A DNA stretch of 64,000 nt, taken from NCBI RefSeq assembly GCF_008805035.1, contig NZ_CP038018.1:1612001-1676000 (forward strand), given 5' to 3'. A program made the position numbers and the translations under genes. This DNA is from Eikenella exigua (GTDB lineage: Bacteria; Pseudomonadota; Gammaproteobacteria; Burkholderiales; Neisseriaceae). A model generated the notes under the pieces. That model saw only the letters and a program-made list of their open reading frames with translations, did no database searches and was not told where the DNA came from. Shown piece by piece: positions 35,347 to 47,636 of this stretch. How positions within the stretch are numbered: position 1 is the first letter of the stretch; each line of letters starts with the position of its first letter.

Positions 35347-35964
35347 TTGCCGAGCCTTCCTGCGCCGCCTGGCGCGCCGATACCAAGCAATGCTGAGCCA
35401 AAGCCAGCCTGCTCCGGCTACTGTGGCGGCGCGTGTCCAAAGGCGGGCATACAGCCGCCAGTTTTCGGTTTCTTCCTGCGGGCTGAAGGCGGCGCGGTAG
35501 TGCCGCTCGCTGCCGTCTTTGGTGTAGGCGAGCTCGGTAATCACATGGTAGCTCAACCAATGGGCCTGGATAAGGCTTTGTACAGTCAGCTTTTCTTCAC
35601 GCTGCCAAACGTTTTCGTCATATTGGCACAACGGGTCGGCCAGGTTGCGGCAATCCAAATTGAGCTGTTTTCCTTCGGCGATGCGGATGCTGCCGGCCAC
35701 GTGGAGGTTGTCGTCATCGTCATACCATTGGCGCCGCTGCAGCTCAGCGGTGGCATGATGCGTATAAGCCACGGCTACGTTCAAATGCCGCTGCCGCTTG
35801 CTCAACTCAGCCGAAGTTACCAATGCGCCCATGCCTAACGCAACGGCCAGCAGCATGCCGAATAGCCAAAATACGGGCAGGCTAAACGAAATACGCATTA
35901 TGTTGCGGTCGAGCTGCTGTTTTTCCTGCCGCATCCGCCGCATGGTGTGAAAAAAATTGCCCAT
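35335..35964 (-). CDS. membrane protein of unknown function, two TM helices
   Basis: 209 residues from the ATG at 35964, which has AGGAAAG seven bases upstream; the frame is open further up without a better start. A basic N-terminus (RRMRQEKQQLDRN) precedes a membrane helix at about residues 24-47. A soluble, probably periplasmic part holds one cysteine pair (LDCRNLADPLCQYDE). A second helix (AATVAGAGWLWLSIAW) and a very basic tail (RRARRRRKARQKAT) end it. No family recognised. It lies upstream of smc on the same strand and divergent from the M23 peptidase. Confidence 0.65.
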   Translation of the reverse strand: MGNFFHTMRRMRQEKQQLDRNIMRISFSLPVFWLFGMLLAVALGMGALVTSAELSKRQRHLNVAVAYTHHATAELQRRQWYDDDDNLHVAGSIRIAEGKQLNLDCRNLADPLCQYDENVWQREEKLTVQSLIQAHWLSYHVITELAYTKDGSERHYRAAFSPQEETENWRLYARLWTRAATVAGAGWLWLSIAWYRRARRRRKARQKAT

Positions 35965-36159
35965 TTGCTTTCCTGTATGCAGTGGCTGATTGTATAGCGA
36001 AACAGGCAAGGTAGGCCATGAATAGGCTGAGGCTACCTGAAAGCAGGTTACTGCCAAACCAGAAACAGCCCGCCAAATGATAGATTTGCTTTTGCCAAAC
36101 AATAGCATTTTGTAATACAATGCCAATTTTGAGTAACAACTCATTTACCATTCAAATCA

Positions 36160-37041
36160 ATGGATAAGCAAAAGAAACTCGTTACGGTGATGGTGTTGGA
36201 CGAACACCGCACCGAAACTTTCGTGATCGCTGAATCACGGCTGCGCGCTATCAAGCCCACCGTCATCGGCCTTTCCGTGGCCACGGTGACGCTCTTGGCT
36301 GCTCTGTTGGCGTTGGGTTGGCACCACTACCAAAGCTACAACCGCTTTGCGCAACAACAACAGCAAACTCAAGCACTCAGCCAGCAAATCGAAGACTTGA
36401 AAGAAGCGCGTTCCGCTGAGGTTAGCGCCAAACTCAATCAGCTCGCCCAATCCGAAAAAGCCGTGGCCGATCTGCAAAACTACCTACGTCAGCGAGGTGC
36501 GAACGTACCCACCCCAAAACCAGCTACCGCTTCCGAAGAAGGCAAGCCCATCCACCAAGCCGGCGGCCCGCGCAACATCCTACCGCCAGCCGACACGCCA
36601 GAATTCAGCCAAACTATTGAAAATCTACTCAAAGTAGCCAACAATGTACCACTTGGCCGCCCCGCTCAAGGCGGAATCTCCTCCGGCTTCGGCCCCAGGC
36701 ACAACCCGTTTAGCGGCAAAGGCAGCGAGTTTCATCATGGCCTAGATTTTCGCGGCAACATTGGCGACCCCGTACGCGTTACTGCCAACGGCACAGTGGA
36801 ATTTGCCGGCACCATGAACGGCTACGGCCAAGTGGTGAAAGTGCGCCACGGCTACGGCTACAGCACTGTGTATGGACATTTATCGCACATCGGCGTGCAA
36901 CCCGGCCAAACTGTTAAAGCCGGCGACCTCATCGGCAAAATCGGCTCCACCGGCCGCTCCACCGGCCCGCATCTGCACTACGAAGTGCGCCTCAACAACG
37001 AGCCGCACGATCCCGCCACTTTCCTCAGCCTCGCAAAATAA
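36160..37041 (+). CDS. M23-family metallopeptidase
   Basis: 293 residues. A cytoplasmic N-terminus, one membrane helix (about residues 34-54) and a Gln-rich coiled coil (60-110) lead to a LytM/M23 domain at about 185-285. Zinc ligands are in FHHGLDFRG and HLHYE, with the intervening YGHLSHIGV, so it looks catalytically competent. It is likely a periplasmic peptidoglycan endopeptidase anchored in the inner membrane. The bactofilin gene 45 bases downstream suggests a joint role in cell shape, as in Helicobacter (CcmA/Csd1) and Proteus. Confidence 0.93.
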   Translation: MDKQKKLVTVMVLDEHRTETFVIAESRLRAIKPTVIGLSVATVTLLAALLALGWHHYQSYNRFAQQQQQTQALSQQIEDLKEARSAEVSAKLNQLAQSEKAVADLQNYLRQRGANVPTPKPATASEEGKPIHQAGGPRNILPPADTPEFSQTIENLLKVANNVPLGRPAQGGISSGFGPRHNPFSGKGSEFHHGLDFRGNIGDPVRVTANGTVEFAGTMNGYGQVVKVRHGYGYSTVYGHLSHIGVQPGQTVKAGDLIGKIGSTGRSTGPHLHYEVRLNNEPHDPATFLSLAK

Positions 37042-37086
37042 ACACGCGCGGCACTCCATTTCAATTCAATCCGCGGAGAAACAACC

Positions 37087-37530
37087 ATGTTTAAAGATAA
37101 AAAAGACCGTTCCCAACCCAGCAACTCCACCAGCGCCATCGACACCATCATCGGCGCACAATGCCGGATTCAGGGCGACATCCTGAGCCAGCAATCGGTG
37201 AAAATCGACGGCCAAATCCAAGGCAATGTGCAAGCCGGCGGCACCGTCATCGTTGGCGACAAAGGCGCGGTGAATGGCGACATCCGCGGCAGCGATCTGA
37301 TCGTGTTCGGCAAAACCGAAGGTCTGATTGAAGTGAAAAAACTACACCTCAAGCCCAACGCTCGCGTAACTGGCAACATCCGCACCCAATCCCTACAAGT
37401 GGAAGATGGAGCCGTTTACACTGGCGATATCCGCATGGATCGCAATGCCGGCAACGCCTCCCTTCCTCCTGCCGGCATCTCCCCGGGAAAAGCCATCGCC
37501 GCACCGGCAGATAAGCTAGCAAATAAATAG
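37087..37530 (+). CDS. bactofilin
   Basis: 147 residues with a central right-handed beta-helix (about residues 18-115) built from short repeats such as VKIDGQIQGNVQAGG and GAVNGDIRGSDLIV, flanked by disordered ends. Bactofilins polymerise into cytoskeletal scaffolds that place cell-wall enzymes. A GGAG-type ribosome-binding site precedes the start. It is probably co-transcribed with the M23 peptidase. Confidence 0.94.
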   Translation: MFKDKKDRSQPSNSTSAIDTIIGAQCRIQGDILSQQSVKIDGQIQGNVQAGGTVIVGDKGAVNGDIRGSDLIVFGKTEGLIEVKKLHLKPNARVTGNIRTQSLQVEDGAVYTGDIRMDRNAGNASLPPAGISPGKAIAAPADKLANK

Positions 37531-37570
37531 TCTTGCCCGGTCTGAGGAAGAGGCTGTCTGAAACATTCAG

Positions 37571-37690
37571 CTAGCCTCTCTCCTTTCCTCGTTCCATTCC
37601 TCACCCATTTCTTCATCTCCTCTTCTCTCTCGTTTCTTTATCCCCACTTCCTTTTCCAACTCACACTGTACCGCTATCCCGGATTTCCAT
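37571..37690. other. polypyrimidine tract
   Basis: Almost every base in this stretch of the plus strand is C or T (CTCTCTCCTTTCC, CTTCTCTCTCGTTTCTTT and so on). It lies between the bactofilin and the end of the rRNA operon and contains no gene. Confidence 0.6.
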
Positions 37691-37722
37691 CCATTCCTTT
37701 CATCATACTCCCACAAAGCACA

Positions 37723-37744
37723 ACACCCGCCATCAGGCGGGTGT
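37723..37744 (-). terminator. rRNA operon terminator
   Basis: ACACCCGCC, an ATCA loop and GGCGGGTGT form a GC-rich hairpin about ten bases beyond the 3' end of 5S rRNA on the minus strand. Confidence 0.7.
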
Positions 37745-37753
37745 CGTAAATAG

Positions 37754-37869
37754 GTGTTTGGCAGTGTCCTACTTTCGCACGGGTATCCGCACTATCATCG
37801 GCGCTGGTTCGTTTCACGGCCCTGTTCGGGATGGGAAGGCGTGGGACCAAACCGCTATGGCCGCCAAAC
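37754..37869 (-). rRNA. rrf: 5S ribosomal RNA
   Basis: About 116 bases. On the minus strand it starts GTTTGGCGGCCATAGCGG and ends ACACTGCCAAACAC, whose ends pair. The internal CCCATCCCGAACAGG and GTGAAACG are standard 5S elements. Ends are estimated from that pairing. Confidence 0.95.
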
Positions 37870-38046
37870 TTAAACTGTACAAATCGTCAAGCCGCCGGTA
37901 GCGTCCACTCCGGCCAATCAAATCAAACTGTCCTGTCCGGCTATACTAACCAAACAATCGGGTAATGTGTATCGATTCCAGTAAGCTTTATTCTCTATGA
38001 GTGCCCTTCCCGGTGTCTCCACACCGCAAAGCACTTCAAATGATAG

Positions 38047-41016
<2,970 letters not shown>

Positions 41017-41230
41017 TATCATTTGAAGCGCCTCTTTGACTTCGCCCGCGCTGCGTTGACTACAGCTGGGGCTTAAGGCCTCCACTCTGATAAAGCTTAC
41101 TGCTTGTTGTGTCCGAACCCTGCCTTTTGCGTTTCAGGATTCGGTCGATACAATCATCACCCAAATTTCTGTATGACTTATCTTTAGGATAAGCCTTACT
41201 TCGTTTGTTTGTTGATTTCGGCTTGCCAAT

Positions 41231-41242
41231 TTGTTAAAGATC
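41231..41242 (-). promoter_or_regulatory. boxA antitermination site in the 16S-23S spacer
   Basis: The minus strand reads ATCTTTAACAAA, a close match to boxA, between tRNA-Ala and 23S. The rest of the spacer (41017-41345) holds no other gene. Confidence 0.55.
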
Positions 41243-41345
41243 GATGCGTTTTGACTTCGCAAATAAAAATAAACTACCGCTCAAAACTGCAACATGTAAC
41301 AGCTTGCTCGCATATTTAGCATACTTTTATTTGGAAAGTATTGTG

Positions 41346-41421
41346 TGGTGGAGGCAAACGGGATCGAACCGATGACCCCCTGCTTGCAAAGCAGGTGCTC
41401 TACCAACTGAGCTATGCCCCC
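41346..41421 (-). tRNA. tRNA-Ala (anticodon TGC)
   Basis: 76 bases with encoded CCA. The acceptor stem GGGGGCA pairs with TGCCTCC, the anticodon loop reads TTTGCAA, and the T-arm is GGTTCGATCC. It lies in the rRNA operon spacer. Confidence 0.97.
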
Positions 41422-41456
41422 AGTACCTGGGCGGATCTGCTCCACTCTACGCCTAC

Positions 41457-41533
<77 letters not shown>

Positions 41534-41598
41534 AACATTCTCTTCGCATCTGTATCCGATTACCGATAGGTGTGGATGCTCTACCCCTACTTTTTCTC

Positions 41599-43143
<1,545 letters not shown>

Positions 43144-43261
43144 ATCTCTAACTTAATACTTCTGGTCTGCTTCAAAGAAATCGACAGAACAATGTTAAAC
43201 ATCGTCTTGTCTTCTTCTCAACAGTGCAGGTGTAAAACACCCACACTTATCGGTAATCTGA

Positions 43262-43273
43262 TTGTTAAAGAGC
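43262..43273 (-). promoter_or_regulatory. boxA antitermination site in the rRNA leader
   Basis: The minus strand reads GCTCTTTAACAA, identical to the boxA core of E. coli rRNA leaders, about 120 bases before 16S. Confidence 0.75.
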
Positions 43274-43329
43274 TGCTGAACCGTAAAACCGACAACAAAA
43301 CCGTGCCGTAAGGAACAGCGAAGATGCGG

Positions 43330-43358
43330 ACTATACGCCTACCAAAATATTTTGTCAA
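43330..43358 (-). promoter_or_regulatory. rRNA operon promoter
   Basis: The minus strand carries TTGACA (43353-43358), a 17-base spacer and TATAGT (43330-43335). AT-rich sequence upstream (to about 43410) could act as an UP element. The spacer ends GGTAGGCG, a GC-rich discriminator-like context typical of stringent promoters lying just after the -10. Confidence 0.8.
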
Positions 43359-43524
43359 ATACCGGAAAACAAAATATCCACAAACAAAAACTAAATCACT
43401 AAGACGGAAGAAGTTTCATTAGCGGAAAATTGCGTACCACATCTGCCACCATTCTCATCCATCCCCTTTTCTAGTTAAACGACATAGAATATACGCCGTT
43501 AAAAACATCCCATAGGTTTCCAGT

Positions 43525-44515
43525 ATGAATTTCCCGCCCTGCCAAGTTCCCTTCATCCGCCCACGCCGGATGCGTAGAGATGATTTTTCTCGTTGCCCGA
43601 TGCGGTAAGCATCCCCTCACTTAATCTACCCTGTATTCGTGCTGGAGCAATGCTCTGGCAACGAGCCCATTCCTTCCATGCCCGACATTGAGCGGCAAAC
43701 CTTGGATAACCTGCTGCACCAAGCTGAGCAAGCTTGCGAACTGGGCATTCCCATGCTGACCTTATTTCCTGCTTCAGTGCCGCATAAAGACCTAACTGCC
43801 AGCGAAGCCTACAACTCAGAAGCATCGTACCGCACACCGTACGCGCCTTGCGCGACCGCTCTCCCGAGTTGGGCATGATGACTGATGTAGCACTCGACCC
43901 CTACACCAGTCACGGCCAAGACAGCTTGATTGATGAAAATGGCTACGTATGTATTATAATGATGAAACCATAGAAGTGCTGATTAAATAAGCATATGCCA
44001 CGCTGAAGCCGGCGTACAAGTGGTTGCCCCTCCGATATGATGGACGGTCGTATTGGCTCCATCCACGCGCCATCCACGAAGCCTTGGAAGATGCCGGCCA
44101 CATCCATACCCGACTGATGGCCTATTCTGCTAAATTATGCTTCCACCTTCTACGGTCCGTTCCGCGATGCAGTGGGCAGTTCCGCCAACTTAGGCAAGGC
44201 TGACAAACGCACTTATCAAATGGGTCCCGCCAACAGCAACAAAGCCTTGCACGAAATCGCATTTGACCAGACATGGTGATGGTGAAGCCTAGCCTGCCCT
44301 ATCTCAATGCCATCCGCTGCATGAAAGACCAATTCGGCGTACTCTCCTATGCCTACCAAATATCCAGCGAATACACCATGCTCCAAGCCGCCATCAAAAA
44401 CGGCTGGCTTGACGGCAACAAAGTTATCATCGAAAGCCTGCTCGCCTTTAAACGCACCGGCGCAGACGGCATTCTCACCTATTACGCCATTGAAGCGGCC
44501 AAACAGCTAAGCTAA
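43525..44515 (+). pseudogene. hemB: delta-aminolevulinic acid dehydratase (porphobilinogen synthase), degraded
   Basis: Nearly the whole HemB chain can be read, but only by changing frames. It starts MNFPPCQVPFIRPRRMRRDD, then meets a TAA stop at 43606. It resumes in the same frame (HLIYPVFVLEQ...SMPDIERQTLDNLLHQAEQ), shifts near 43820 (TVRALRD, then MMTDVALDPYTSHGQDSLID), shifts again near 43985 and around 44130 (FYGPFRDAVGSSANLGKADK), and ends in an open C-terminal piece (DMVMVKPSLPYLNA...GADGILTYYAIEAAKQLS). HemB makes porphobilinogen for heme. This copy cannot make a functional enzyme. Whether another copy exists is not visible here. Confidence 0.92.
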
Positions 44516-44516
44516 C

Positions 44517-44834
44517 CGCCCAAGCCGGGCTCACCTGCATTCCCTGCGCCCCCAAAGCCCGCACATTACAGGCCGCCCGGTACAGCCAGCACAAAAACAC
44601 CAAACCCGAACACAGCAGCAAACCAACCAACACCCAAGTTCCAGACACTGCCACCCTGCCAAGTTGCCGAGTTCCCCTGTCGACAATTCCAGCCAACCCA
44701 ACGCCTTCAACAAAACCATTCCCACCAGCCAACTCAATAATTGGCTCAGGCACACCAATACCGCCAAAAGTTGCACCCGCTGAGTAAGGCTGGCTTAGGC
44801 GAAATGTGTATTCACGCTGTCGTTTAGTCATCAT
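44517..44834 (-). pseudogene. truncated, frameshifted DUF4328 membrane protein
   Basis: Reading from 44834, MMTKRQREYTFRLSQ is followed in another frame by a hydrophobic segment (VQLLAVLVCLSQLLSWLVGM). The first frame then returns with FLCWLYRAACNVRALGAQGM and VSPAWAV, the hallmark of DUF4328 (WLYRAxxNxxALGAxxxxxxPxWAV). The match ends exactly where the hemB remnant begins, so the C-terminal half is missing. Two shifts plus truncation mark it as dead. Confidence 0.7.
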
Positions 44835-44924
44835 ATTGCCCCTTGAGTTAAACGTTTGAGGCTACCTGAAACCCTCATCACACTTTCAGGTGGCCTTTCT
44901 GCATTCAAATCACTTAGGCGGCAA

Positions 44925-46028
44925 TCACATGCCCTGTTTCAAGCTAGCTTCGATGAAGTCGTCCAAATCGCCGTCGAGCACAGCTTTGGTGTTACCGGTT
45001 TCGTAGCTGGTGCGCAAGTCTTTGATGCGAGAGGAATCGAGCACATAAGAGCGGATTTGGCTGCCCCAGCCCACGTCTGATTTACCTTCTTCCAGCGCCT
45101 GTTTTTCCTCGTTGCGCTTACGCATTTCCAACTCAAACAGCTTGGCACGCAGCATTTCTTCGCACACGCGGCGGTTGTCGTGCTGCGAGCGGCTGTTTTG
45201 CGACTGCACCACGATGCCGGTGGGAATATGCGTCATGCGCACGGCGGAGTCGGTTTTGTTGATGTGCTGGCCGCCGGCACCGGATGCGCGGTAGGTATCG
45301 GTGCGCACGTCTGCCGGGTTGATTTCCACTTCGAAGCTGTCGTCCACTTCGGGGTAGACGAATACGGAGGCAAAGGAGGTGTGGCGTTTGTTGTTGGAGT
45401 CGAATGGCGAGTGGCGCACCAGGCGGTGCACACCGGTTTCGGTGCGCAGCAGACCATAGGCGTATTCGCCCTCCAGGCGGATGGTGGCGCGATTGATACC
45501 GGCGATTTCGCCGTCGTCCTGCTCCATGATTTCCACTTTGAAGCCTTTGCGCTCGCCATAGCGCACATACATGCGCAGGAGCATGCCGGCCCAATCTTCG
45601 GCTTCGGTGCCGCCGGCGCCGGCCGTGATGTCGATAAAGCAGTTGTTCACGTCGGCAGGCTGGCTGAACATGCGCTTGAATTCGAGCTCGGCCATTTGTT
45701 TTTCCAACTCAGCTACGTCTTCCTCAATAGCAGCGAAGCTGTCTTCATCGCCCTCTTCCAGCGCCATATCGATGAGTAGGCGGTTGTCGTCGATGCCGCT
45801 GGCGATATTGTCGAGCGTGAGCACAATGCCTTCGAGCACTTTGCGCTCTTTGCCGATTTCTTGGGCGCGTTTGGGATCGTTCCAAAGCTCGGGATCTTCG
45901 GATAGGCCGACCACTTCTTCCAGCCGGTCTTTTTTGCCGTCGTACTCGAGATACACGCGAATTTCGCCACTGCGTTTTTCTAAATCGGCGAGGGTGTTGT
46001 TGAGCAGGTTGATGCGTTCGGCTTCCAT
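44925..46028 (-). CDS. prfB: peptide chain release factor 2
   Basis: Releases peptides at UGA and UAA. 367 residues. The stop-codon tripeptide is in RHSPFDSNNKRHTSF and the catalytic loop is GAGGQHIN. The region that carries the programmed +1 frameshift in E. coli (RGYL-DYD) reads here without interruption as RVYLEYDGKKDRLEEV (ctc-gag), so the autoregulatory shift is absent. The start MEAERINLLNN has no obvious ribosome-binding site. Confidence 0.96.
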   Translation of the reverse strand: MEAERINLLNNTLADLEKRSGEIRVYLEYDGKKDRLEEVVGLSEDPELWNDPKRAQEIGKERKVLEGIVLTLDNIASGIDDNRLLIDMALEEGDEDSFAAIEEDVAELEKQMAELEFKRMFSQPADVNNCFIDITAGAGGTEAEDWAGMLLRMYVRYGERKGFKVEIMEQDDGEIAGINRATIRLEGEYAYGLLRTETGVHRLVRHSPFDSNNKRHTSFASVFVYPEVDDSFEVEINPADVRTDTYRASGAGGQHINKTDSAVRMTHIPTGIVVQSQNSRSQHDNRRVCEEMLRAKLFELEMRKRNEEKQALEEGKSDVGWGSQIRSYVLDSSRIKDLRTSYETGNTKAVLDGDLDDFIEASLKQGM

Positions 46029-46102
46029 AATTATTGTCTTGTTTAATGCGTTAAATTCAGGGGATGTATTGTAACAGATTCGGAATGGCTACCTGAAAAA
46101 GC

Positions 46103-46143
46103 GCAGCCCCCGAACTCTCCTCTATTTAGAATTCGGGGGCTGC
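46103..46143 (-). terminator. terminator after potE
   Basis: GCAGCCCCCGAA and TTCGGGGGCTGC form a 12-bp perfect stem around a 17-base loop; on the minus strand it is followed by GCTTTTTC. Confidence 0.85.
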
Positions 46144-46192
46144 TTTTAGCAGGTTTGTCTAAACTGTATTCAGACCGGTTTGCTATAACCGA

Positions 46193-47509
46193 CTAATACG
46201 GCTCTTTCAGGTCGAATTTCTTACCAGCAACCTGACCGTAGATCAGCCAGCCGAAGAAAGTTACCAAACCACCACCGAGCATGGCGTCTGCGCCTGAACC
46301 ATACAGGGCATAGAAACTGTATATATTGCCAACCAAGGCAACGAAAGTGGTTACTTTCAATTCACCAGCCGGCACGTTGCTGACTTTCTGCATTACATAC
46401 AGGGCAGACATAGACAGTACGTAGGGCACGAGGTTGGTTACTACAGCCAAGTTCACCAATACGTCGAACTGCTCACTCAAGCTCGGGCTTATGGTCATCA
46501 GGGAGAGCAGGGTTTGAACCACGCACAGGATGATCATACCTACCAACGGAGTGTTAGATTTGGTAACAGAGCTGAACGCTTTGGGGAAGTAACCTTGGTC
46601 AGCACTGGATTTGAACACTTGAGCCACAGTGAACTGCCAACCCAACAGGGAACCAGTACAAGCCAGCACCATCAAACCCATTACCACTTTACCGATAGTC
46701 GGATTAAAGATTTGGGCAAATACCAAACCGAACGGACCATCAGAGGCAGCCAAAGTAGAATTGTCTACAATACCAGCTACTACGTTGGTAGAAACAATGT
46801 AGATTACCGCAGTCATCATGGTACCACCCAATACAGCGATCGGTACGTTTTTCTCGGGGTTTTCTACAGCATCGGAGTTTGCACAAGCAGATTCCAAGCC
46901 AAGGAATGACCACAGAGTGATTGAGATGGATTTCGGCAGTGCTTCAAACACACCGTAGTTATGCGGGTTCCAAGCGGCAGCATATTTAGCGCCATCAAAC
47001 CAGAACCAGCCGATAATGGAAATACCAACCACCGGAATCACCACGCCCCACACGGTGAAGCTGCCGATGCGTCCGGTGATGGATGCGCCGCCGAAGTTAG
47101 CAACCGTGGTTACCCATACGAAGATAATGGTCCACATGGCTACTTGCTGCGGAGAAAGCTGCCATTCCATCAACTGGGCAAGGTAGCCTACTGCGGTAAT
47201 AGCAATAGCGATGTTGGCAATTACAAGAGAAACGGCGTAGGTGTAGTTGGCAATAAAGTTACCGGATCTACCGAAGGCATACTCGGCATAACCACCCATA
47301 CCACCAGTATTTTTACTGAAGCGGCCACACTTAGCGAACGCGTAAGCCAAGGCCAAAGAGCCACCAGCGGTAACTAGCCACGATAAAATAGAAATCGTAC
47401 CAACCTGAGCCAATTTGGCCGGCAACAGGATGATGCCTGAGCCCATCATATTTACCATGGTGAGAATGGTCAGTTGCACCACGCCCATCTTGTTTTGAGA
47501 GGTTGACAT
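46193..47509 (-). CDS. potE: putrescine/ornithine antiporter
   Basis: 438-residue, twelve-helix APC-family exchanger, almost the same length as E. coli PotE (439) and very similar along its length (KMGVVQLTILTMVNMMGSGI, GGMGGYAEYAFG, FLGLESACANSDAVENPEKN, LLGWQFTVAQVFKSSADQGY). It swaps external ornithine for internal putrescine. It lies 127 bases downstream of speF on the same strand. The start at 47509 was chosen by alignment; the frame opens 29 codons further up. Together with SpeF it consumes protons and so resists acid. Confidence 0.95.
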   Translation of the reverse strand: MSTSQNKMGVVQLTILTMVNMMGSGIILLPAKLAQVGTISILSWLVTAGGSLALAYAFAKCGRFSKNTGGMGGYAEYAFGRSGNFIANYTYAVSLVIANIAIAITAVGYLAQLMEWQLSPQQVAMWTIIFVWVTTVANFGGASITGRIGSFTVWGVVIPVVGISIIGWFWFDGAKYAAAWNPHNYGVFEALPKSISITLWSFLGLESACANSDAVENPEKNVPIAVLGGTMMTAVIYIVSTNVVAGIVDNSTLAASDGPFGLVFAQIFNPTIGKVVMGLMVLACTGSLLGWQFTVAQVFKSSADQGYFPKAFSSVTKSNTPLVGMIILCVVQTLLSLMTISPSLSEQFDVLVNLAVVTNLVPYVLSMSALYVMQKVSNVPAGELKVTTFVALVGNIYSFYALYGSGADAMLGGGLVTFFGWLIYGQVAGKKFDLKEPY

Positions 47510-47596
47510 ATACTTAATCCTTCTTAATGCAGCAGGCGGGTTTAGCCAATATTCTGGCGAAGCCTGCGCTGCCGCGCAATCAAATTTATCTAACAA

Positions 47597-47625
47597 AGGC
47601 TACCCGAAACCGTTTCAGGTAGCCT
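47597..47625 (-). repeat. imperfect DUS pair between speF and potE
   Basis: AGGCTACCCGAAAC (one base off the DUS) and GTTTCAGGTAGCCT form a 14-base stem in the intercistronic gap. It may attenuate potE relative to speF. Confidence 0.5.
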
Positions 47626-47636
47626 GATACGGCTTA

